Positions 56,772-64,000 of a DNA stretch of 64,000 bases are shown here, in pieces. The stretch is from Corella eumyota. Lineage: Eukaryota > Chordata > Ascidiacea > Phlebobranchia > Corellidae. Made by a program: the position numbers and the translations under genes. Under the pieces are notes generated by a model. It had not been told where the DNA came from and ran no database searches. It worked only from the letters and a program-made list of their open reading frames with translations. Location: contig OY720099.1 in NCBI GenBank assembly GCA_963082875.1, positions 9,672,001-9,736,000 on the forward strand. The letters are read 5' to 3'. How positions within the stretch are numbered: the first letter of the stretch is position 1; the number at the start of each line of letters is the position of its first letter.

Positions 56772-57463
56772 CATCCTCACCATCCTCACCGTCCTTACCA
56801 CCCTCAATATCTTCATCATCCTCATCATCATCATCATCCTCATCATTCTTATTATCCTCATCATCCTCATTATCCTCATCATCTTCATTATCCTCATCAA
56901 TCTCAACATCCTCACCATCCTCACAATACTCACCATTATCACTATCCCCATTATCCCCAGCATCCTCACCATCTTTACCAGCTTCACCATCCTCACAATC
57001 CTTACCATTCTTTTTATCCTCTCCATACTATCCATCCTTACCATCCTCACCATCCTCATCATTTTCATTATCCTCATCATCTTCAAAATTCTCACCATTC
57101 CCACCATCCTCACCATCCTTTCCATTTTCACCATCCTCACCATCCTCACCGTCCTAACCATTCTCACCCTCCTCACCATCCTCAGTTTCCTTACAATCCT
57201 CACCATCCTTACCGTCCCCACCGTCCTCACCACCTTCATCATCCTCATCATCCTTATTATCTTCATCATCCTTATTATCTTCATCATCCTCATTATCCTC
57301 ATCATCTTCATCATCCTCATCATCTTCAACATCCTCATCATCTTAATTATCCTCATCATCCACATCATCCTCACCATTCTCACTATCCTCACCATCCTCA
57401 CTGTCCTCATCATCCTTAACATCTTCATCATCTTCATCATCCTCATCATCCTTATCATTCACA
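56764..57463. repeat. K/J module, right-hand copy
   Basis: Follows the slip at 56764 with CATTATCACTATCCCC near 56937, the K word near 57026 and the J word near 57180, ending at CATTCACATC. The spacing from the 52-53 kb copy is 3792-3794 bases. This copy has the K word intact (CCATACTATCC), unlike the nearer one. Confidence 0.78.
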
Positions 57464-58220
57464 TCATCCTCATCATATTCATCATCCTTATCATCCTCAT
57501 CATCCTCATCATCCTCATCATCCTCATCATCTTCATCATCCTCATCATCCTCATCATCCTCATCATTCTTATCATCATTATTATCCCCATCATCCTTATC
57601 ATCCTTACCATCCTCACCATCCTCACCATCCTCACCATCCTCACCATCCTCACCATCCTCACCATCCTCACCATCCTCACTATCTTCTACATCCTCACCA
57701 TCCTCACCATTCTCACCATCTTCACCATCCCCACCATCTTCATCATCCTTACCATCCTCTTTATCCTCATCATCCTCATCATCCTCATCATCCACATCAT
57801 CCTCATCATCCTCACTATTTTCACCATCCTCACCATATTCACTATCCTCACAATCCTCATCATCCTCACCATCCACACCATCTTCACTATCCTCACCTTC
57901 TTCATCATCCTCATCATCCTCATCATCTTCATTATCATCATCATCCTTATCATCCCCATCATCTTCATCATCCTCACAATCTTCACCATCCTCACCATCC
58001 TCACCATCCTTTCCATCCTCTACATCCTCTCCATCCTAACATTCCTCTCCATTCTCTTCATCCTTACCATCCTCATTATTCTTATCATCCTCATCATCCT
58101 CAATATTCTTAACTTCCTTAACATTCTCACCATCCTCACCATACTCACCATTCTTACCATCTTCACTATCTTCACCTTCCTCACCATCCTCACCATCTTC
58201 ACCATCCTCACCATCCTCAC
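57464..58220. repeat. Satellite array before cassette 7
   Basis: Gene-free array. It contains the longest pure T-type run noticed (57612-57674) and the TAACATT mark at 58037. Nothing else seen. Confidence 0.65.
57612..57674. repeat. Longest pure T-type run noticed (7 x CCTCACCAT)
   Basis: Seven perfect CCTCACCAT words in a row. A six-word run lies at 62751-62804. On the other strand this gives closely spaced GG pairs. Confidence 0.85.
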
Positions 58221-58228
58221 CATTTTAA
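58037..58228. repeat. TAACATT / 8-bp slip module, copy 9 (-9)
   Basis: Distance 184 bases, one nine-mer shorter than usual. The slip word is the variant CATTTTAA. It is the left border of a twin-slip cassette. Confidence 0.7.
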
Positions 58229-58437
58229 CATCCTCACCATCCTCACCGTCCTTACCACCCTCATTATTTTCATTATCCTCATCATCAACATCATCATCCT
58301 CATCATCCTTATAATCCTCATCATCCTCATTATCCTCATCATCTTCATTATCCTCATCATTCTCAACATCCTTACCATCTTCACAATACTCACCATTATA
58401 ACTATCCCCACTATCCTCACCATCCTCACCATTTCAC
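58221..58437. repeat. Twin-slip cassette 7
   Basis: Slip words at 58221 (variant CATTTTAA) and 58430, 209 bases apart (23 nine-mers plus 2). The core is CATCATCAACATCATC then CACCATTATAACTATCCCC. Confidence 0.75.
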
Positions 58438-60903
58438 CATCCTCACCATCCTCACCATCCTCACCGTCCTTACCACCCTCATTATCTTCATCATCCTCAT
58501 CATCAACATCATCATCCTCATCATCCATATAATCCTCATCATCCTCATTATCCTCATCATCTTCATTATTCTTATCATCCTCACCATCCTCACCATCCTC
58601 ACCGTCCTCATCATCCTCATCATCCTTATCATCCTCATCATCTTCAACATCCTCATCATCTTCATTATCCTCATCATTTTCACCAACCTCACCATCCTCA
58701 CCATCCTTATCACCCTCATCATCCTCATCATCCTCATCTTCCTCATTATTCTCATCTTCATCATCCTCATCATATTCATCATCCTTATCATCCTCATTAA
58801 CCTCATCATCTTCAATATCCTTATCATCTTTATTATCCTCATCATCCTCATCATCCTCACCATCCTCACCATCCTAACCGTCCTCATAATCCTCATCATC
58901 CTTATCATCCTTATCATCCTCATCATCTTCATCATCCTCATTATCCTTATCATCTTCATCATCCTCATCATATTCATCATACTCATTATCCTCATCATCC
59001 TTATCATCATTATTATCCTCATCATACTCATCATCCTAATCATCCTCAACGACCTCACCATCCTCACCATCTTCACCATCCTCACCATCCTTACCATCCT
59101 CACCATTTTTACCATCCTCACCATCCTCACCATCTTCACCATCCTCACCATCCTCACCATCCTTACCATCCTCACCTTCCACAACATCTTTACCATCCTC
59201 ACCATCTTCACCATCCTCACAATCCTCACCCTCATCACCATCCTCACCGTCCTCACCAACTTTATCATCCTTATCATCCTCATCATCCTTATCATCCTCA
59301 TCATCCTCATAATTTTCATCATCCTCATCATCCTCATCATCTTCACCATCCTCACCATCCTCTCCATCCTCATCATCCTCATCATCCTCATCCTCCTCAC
59401 TATTCTCACCATCCTCACCATCCTCACTATCCTCAAAATCCTCACCATCCTCATCTTCTTCACCATCCTCACCGTCCTCACCAACTTTATCATCCTTATC
59501 ATCCTCATCATCCTTATCATCCTCATCATCCTCATAATTTTCATCATCCTCATCATCTTCACCATCCTCACCATCCTCTCCATGCTCATCATCCTCATCA
59601 TCCTCATCATCCTCACCATCCTCACCATCCTCACCATCCTCACCATCCTCACCATCCTTACCATCCTCACTATCCTCACAATCCTCACCATCCTTACCAT
59701 CCTCACCATCCACCCCTTCCGCAACATCCTCACTATCCTCACCATCCCCACCAACCTAACCGTCCTCACCATCCTCATCATCCTTATCACCCTCATCATC
59801 TTCATCATCCTCATCATTCTCATTATCCTCATCATCCTTATAATCCTCACCATCCTCATCATCCTCATCATCCTCAGCATCTTCATCATCATCACCATCC
59901 TCTCCATCCTCATCATCCTTATCATCCTCATAATCTACATCATGCTCATCATCCTCATCATCCTTAACATCTTCACCATCTTCACCATCCTCCCCATCCT
60001 CACCATCCCTACATTTCTAAACATCCTCACCATCCTCAACATCCTCACCATCCTAACCATCGTCACTATTTTTACCATCCTCACCATCCTCACCGTCCTC
60101 ACCATCTTTATCATCCTCATCATTCTCATCATCATCATCATCCTCATCATCTTCATCATCCTCATCATCCTCATCATCCTCATCAACCTTATCATCCTCA
60201 TCATCCACATCATCCTCATCATCCTCATCATCCTCATCATCCTGAACATCTTCTCCAACTTCACCATTCTCATCATCTTCATCATCTTCACCATCCTCAC
60301 GATCCTCACCATTCTCACTGTCTTCTCAATCCGCACCATCCTCTTCATCCTCATCATCCTCATCATTCTTATCATCCTCAACATTCTCACCATCCTCACC
60401 ATCTTTACCAAGCTCACCATCCTCACCATCCTCACCATCCTCACCATCCTCACCATCTTCCCCATCCGCAACATCCTCACTATCCTCACCATCCTCACCA
60501 ACCTCACAATCCTCACCATCCTCATCATCCTTATCACCCTTATTATCCTCATTATCCTCATCATTCTCATCATCCTCATCATCCTTATAATCTTCACCAT
60601 CCTCATTATCCTCATCATCCTCATCATTCTTATCATCCTCAACATTCTCACCATCCTCACCATCTTTACCAAGCTCACCATCCTCACCATCCCCACCATC
60701 CTCACCATCTTCCCCATCCGCAACATCCTCACTATCCTCACCATCCTCACCAACCTCACAATCCTCACCATCCTCATCATCCTTATCACCCTTATCATCC
60801 TCATTATCCTCATCATCTTCATTATCCTCATCATTCTCAACATCCTCACCATCTTCACAATACTCACCATTATAACTATCCCCACTATCCTCACCATCCT
60901 CAC
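58438..60903. repeat. Higher-order repeat HOR-S, copy 1
   Basis: Pairs with copy 2 through the unusual words CTCAACGACCTCACC (CAACG at 59047 and 61521, offset 2474), CCACCCCTTCCGCAAC (59711 and 62176, offset 2465) and ACATTTCTAAAC near 60016 (ACATTTTTAAAC in copy 2). Both also share a join of CATCTTCTTCACC to CACCGTCCTCACCAAC. The offsets are 9n-1, matching the single slip at 60904 between them. Confidence 0.82.
60344..60870. repeat. Tandem duplication of 252-261 bp inside HOR-S copy 1
   Basis: TTTACCAAGCTCACC occurs at about 60405 and 60666 (offset 261). The following CCGCAACATCC word repeats at offset 252, so the second copy is one nine-mer shorter. HOR-S copy 2 has the AAGCTCACC word once, near 62740. 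The right end runs into CACCATTATAACTATCCCC and the slip at 60904. Confidence 0.75.
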
Positions 60904-63134
60904 CATTTCACCATCCTCACCATCCTCACCATCCTCACCGTCCTTACCACCCTCATTATCTTCATCATCTTCATCATCAACATCATCATCCTCATCATCC
61001 TTATAATCCTCATCATCCTCATTATCCTCATCATCTTCATTATTCTTATCATCCTTACCATCCTCACCATCCTCACCGTCCTCATCATCCTCATCATCCT
61101 TTTTATCCTCATCATCTTCAACATCCTCATCATCTTCATTATCCTCATCATCTTCACCAACCTCACCATCCTCACCATCCTTATTACCCTCATCATCCTC
61201 ATCATCCTCATCTTCCTCATTATTCTCATCTTCATCATCCTCATCATATTCATCATCCTTATCATCCTCATCATCCTCATCATCTTCAATATCCTTATCA
61301 TCTTTATTATCCTCATCATCCTCATCATCCTCACCATCCTCACCATCCTAACCGTCCTCATAATCCTCATCATCCTTATCATCCTTATCATCCTCATCAT
61401 CTTCATCATCCTCATTATCCTTATCATCTTCATCATCCTCATCATATTCATCATACTCATTATCCTCATCATCCTTATCATCATTATTATCCGCATCATA
61501 CTCATCATCCTAATCATCCTCAACGACCTCACCATCCTCACCATCTTCACCATCCTCACCATCCTTACCATCCTCACCATTTTTACCATCCTCACCATCC
61601 TCACCATCCTCACCATCCTCACCATCTTTACCATCCTCACCTTCCACAACATCTTCACCATCCTCACCATCTTCACCATCCTCACAATCCTCACCCTCAT
61701 CACCATTCTCACCGTCCTCACCAACTTTATCATCCTTATCATCCTCATCATCCTTATCATTCTCATCATCCTCATAATTTTCATCATCCTCATCATCCTC
61801 ATCATCTTCACCATCCTCACCATCCTCTCCATCCTCATCATCCTCATCATCCTCATCCTCCTCACTATTCTCACCATCCTCACCATTCTCACTATCCTCA
61901 AAATCCTCACCATCCTCATCTTCTTCACCATCCTCACCGTCCTCACCAACTTTATCATCCTTATCATCCTCATCATCCTTATCATCCTCATCATCCTCAT
62001 AATTTTCATCATCCTCATCATCCTCATCATCTTCACCATCCTCACCATCTTCTCCATCCTCATCATCCTCATCATCCTCATCATCCTCACCATCCTCACC
62101 ATCCTCACCATCCTTACCATCCTTACCATCCTCACTATCCTCACAATCCTCACCATCCTTACCATCCTCACCATCCACCCCTTCCGCAACATCCTCACTA
62201 TCCTCACCATCCCCACCAACCTAACCGTCCTCAACATCCTCATCATCCTTATCACCCTCATTATCCTCATCATCCTCATCATTCTCATTATCCTCATCAT
62301 CCTTATAATCCTCACCATCCTCATCATCCTCATCATCCTCAGCATCTTCATCATCATCACTATCCTCTCCATCCTCATCATCCTTATCATCTTCATAATC
62401 TTCATCATGCTCATCATCCTCATCATCCTTAACATCTTCACCATCTTCACCATCCTCCCCAACCTCACCATCCCTACATTTTTAAACATCCTCACCATCC
62501 TCAACATCCTCACCATCCTAACCATCCTCACTATTTTTACCATCCTCACCATCCTCACCATCTTTATCATCCTCATCATTCTCATCATCATCATCATCCT
62601 CATCATCTTCATCATCTTCACCATCCTCACGATCCTCACCATTCTCACTGTCTTCTCAATCCGCACCATCCTCTTCATCCTCATCATCCTCATCATTCTT
62701 ATCATCCTCAACATTCTCACCATCCTCACCATCTTTACCAAGCTCACCATCCTCACCATCCTCACCATCCTCACCATCCTCACCATCCTCACCATCCTCA
62801 CCATCTTCCCCATCCGCAACATCCTCACTATCCTCACCATCCTCACCAACCTCACAATCCTCACCATCCTCATCATCCTTATCACCCTTATCATCCTCAT
62901 TATCCTCATCATTCTCATCATCCTCATCATCCTTATAATCTTCACCATCCTCATCATCCTCATCATCCTCATCATCCTCTTCATCCTCATCATCCTTATC
63001 ATTCTCATAATCCTCATTATCTTCATCATCCTTAACTTCCTCACCATCTTCACCTTTCTCCCCATCCTTACCATCCCTACCTTCCTAAACATCCTCACTA
63101 TCCTCAACATTCTTACCATCTTATCCATCCTCAC
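60904..63134. repeat. Higher-order repeat HOR-S, copy 2
   Basis: Begins at the slip word at 60904 and follows copy 1 through the CAACGACC, CACCCCTTCCGC and ATTTTTAAAC marks. It diverges near 62600, where part of the copy 1 sequence (its CTGAACATCTTCTCC word) is missing and the text jumps to CTCACGATCC. Confidence 0.8.
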
Positions 63135-64000
63135 TATTTATACCATCCCCATCATCCTCACCGCCCTTACCATCTTTATCATACTCATCATCCTCATCAT
63201 CCTCATTATCCTCATCATCCTCATCAACCTTATCATCCTCATTATCCACATCATCCTTATCATTCTTATCATCCTGAACATCTTTTCCAACTTCACCATT
63301 CTCATCATCCTCATCATCTTCACCATCCTCAAGATCCTCACCATCCTCACTGTCCTTTCAATCCGCACCAACCTCTTCATCCTCATCATCATCATCTTCA
63401 TCATTCTTATCATCCTCAACATTCTCACCATCCTCACCATTTTTACCATCCTCACCATCCTCACCATCCTCACCATCCTCACCATCCTCACCATCCTTAC
63501 CATCCTCACCTTCCACAACATCCTCACCATCCTCACCATCTTCACCATCCTCACAATCCTCACCCTCATCACCATCCTCACCGTCCTCACCAACTTTATC
63601 ATCATTATCATCCTCATCATCCTTATCATCCTCATCATCCTCATAATTTTCATCATCCTTATCATCCTCATCATCTTCACCATCCTCACCATCCTCTCCA
63701 TCCTCATCATCCACATCATCCTCATCATCCTTACCATCCTCACCAACCTCATCATCCTCACCATCCTCACTATCCTCATAATCCTCACCATCCTCATCTT
63801 CTTCACCATCCTCACCATCTTCTCCATCCTCATCATCCTCATCATCCTCATCATCCTCACCATCCTCACCATCCTCACCATCCTCACTATCCTCACCATT
63901 CTCACTATCCTCACAATCCTCACCATCCTCACCATCCTCACCATCTTTATCATTCTCAACATCCTCACTATCTTCACCATCCTCACCAACCTAACCGTCC
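63135..64000. repeat. Satellite array to the right edge of the window
   Basis: Gene-free array. It carries CTGAACATCTTTTCC near 63274 and CAATCCGCACCAACC near 63360, and resembles 14150-14340 and 33640-33800. The array has not ended at base 64000. Confidence 0.7.

Larger units (their letters stand above)
1..64000. repeat. Giant degenerate 9-bp satellite array filling the window
   Basis: Every line reads as tandem nine-base words CCTCACCAT and CCTCATCAT with point variants. The consensus words carry 4-5 C, 2-3 T, 2 A and no G per nine bases, so G is very rare on this strand and sits at recurrent places (CCGTCC, CCGCAAC, CTGAAC, CACGATCC, CATGCTC). No unique-sequence island, gene, RNA gene or mobile element interrupts it. 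The array enters at base 1 and leaves at base 64000. Long open frames on both strands are a consequence of the words used, not evidence of genes. Function is unknown. A structural or heterochromatic satellite of a eukaryotic chromosome is the simplest reading. Confidence 0.97.

Noticed and set aside
1-64000. CRISPR array
   Set aside because: Repeats are contiguous nine-mers, with no alternation of constant repeats and unique spacers and no cas-like genes.
1-64000. Telomere or subtelomere repeat
   Set aside because: No TTAGGG/CCCTAA-type words in tandem. The nine-mer does not match any telomere repeat I know. A subtelomeric position is possible but not shown by the sequence.
1-64000. The whole array as an assembly or synthetic artefact
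   Set aside because: Nested HORs with private variants, shared slips and consistent offsets show a layered history that is hard to produce by misassembly.

Overview
The whole 64,000-base window is one continuous, degenerate satellite array. On the + strand it is built from two nine-base words, CCTCACCAT ("T-type") and CCTCATCAT ("I-type"), with point variants such as CCTTATCAT, CTTCACCAT, CCTCACTAT and CCTCACAAT. The + strand has almost no G. I found no protein-coding gene, RNA gene, transposon, CRISPR array, telomere repeat or unique-sequence island. An array this large and this layered points to a eukaryotic nuclear genome (heterochromatic, subtelomeric or otherwise repeat-rich). Nothing in the sequence lets me name the species. 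Both window edges lie inside the array, so its true length is unknown.

The array is hierarchical. The base period is 9 bp, itself made of trinucleotides. Above it is a monomer of about 702-738 bp (78-82 nine-mers), marked by TAAACATCC. Above that are several families of higher-order repeats (HORs) of 1.5-6.4 kb. Layout: 1-14,030, four tandem copies of HOR-A, starting at 1, 4275, 8000 and 11177; 14,031-23,460, a mosaic with four 'twin-slip' cassettes and one K/J module; 23,460-28,400, the HOR-Q pair (spacing 2.39-2.76 kb); 30,570-33,550, the HOR-R pair (1.53-1.67 kb); 36,548-37,634, a 540-bp tandem duplication with one mismatch; 38,231-50,330, the HOR-P pair (about 6.37 kb and 5.7 kb); 52,029-58,437, a return of HOR-A material and cassettes; 58,437-63,134, the HOR-S pair (about 2.47 kb); then array to the end.

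Long open frames run through the window (up to about 12.8 kb), but they follow from word composition. Codons CTC/ATC/ACC on the + strand and ATG/GTG/AGG or GAT/GAG/GGT on the - strand are mostly two or more changes from a stop. I do not annotate them as genes. The most informative signals are structural. Only 24 places change the trinucleotide phase. Twenty of these are an 8-bp word (CATTTCAC or a close variant) that behaves as an inherited HOR marker. Spacings between related copies are nearly always exact multiples of 3, often of 9, once these slips are counted. The clear very recent event is the 540-bp duplication. All positions and comparisons were made by eye, so HOR edges are approximate unless a landmark is stated.
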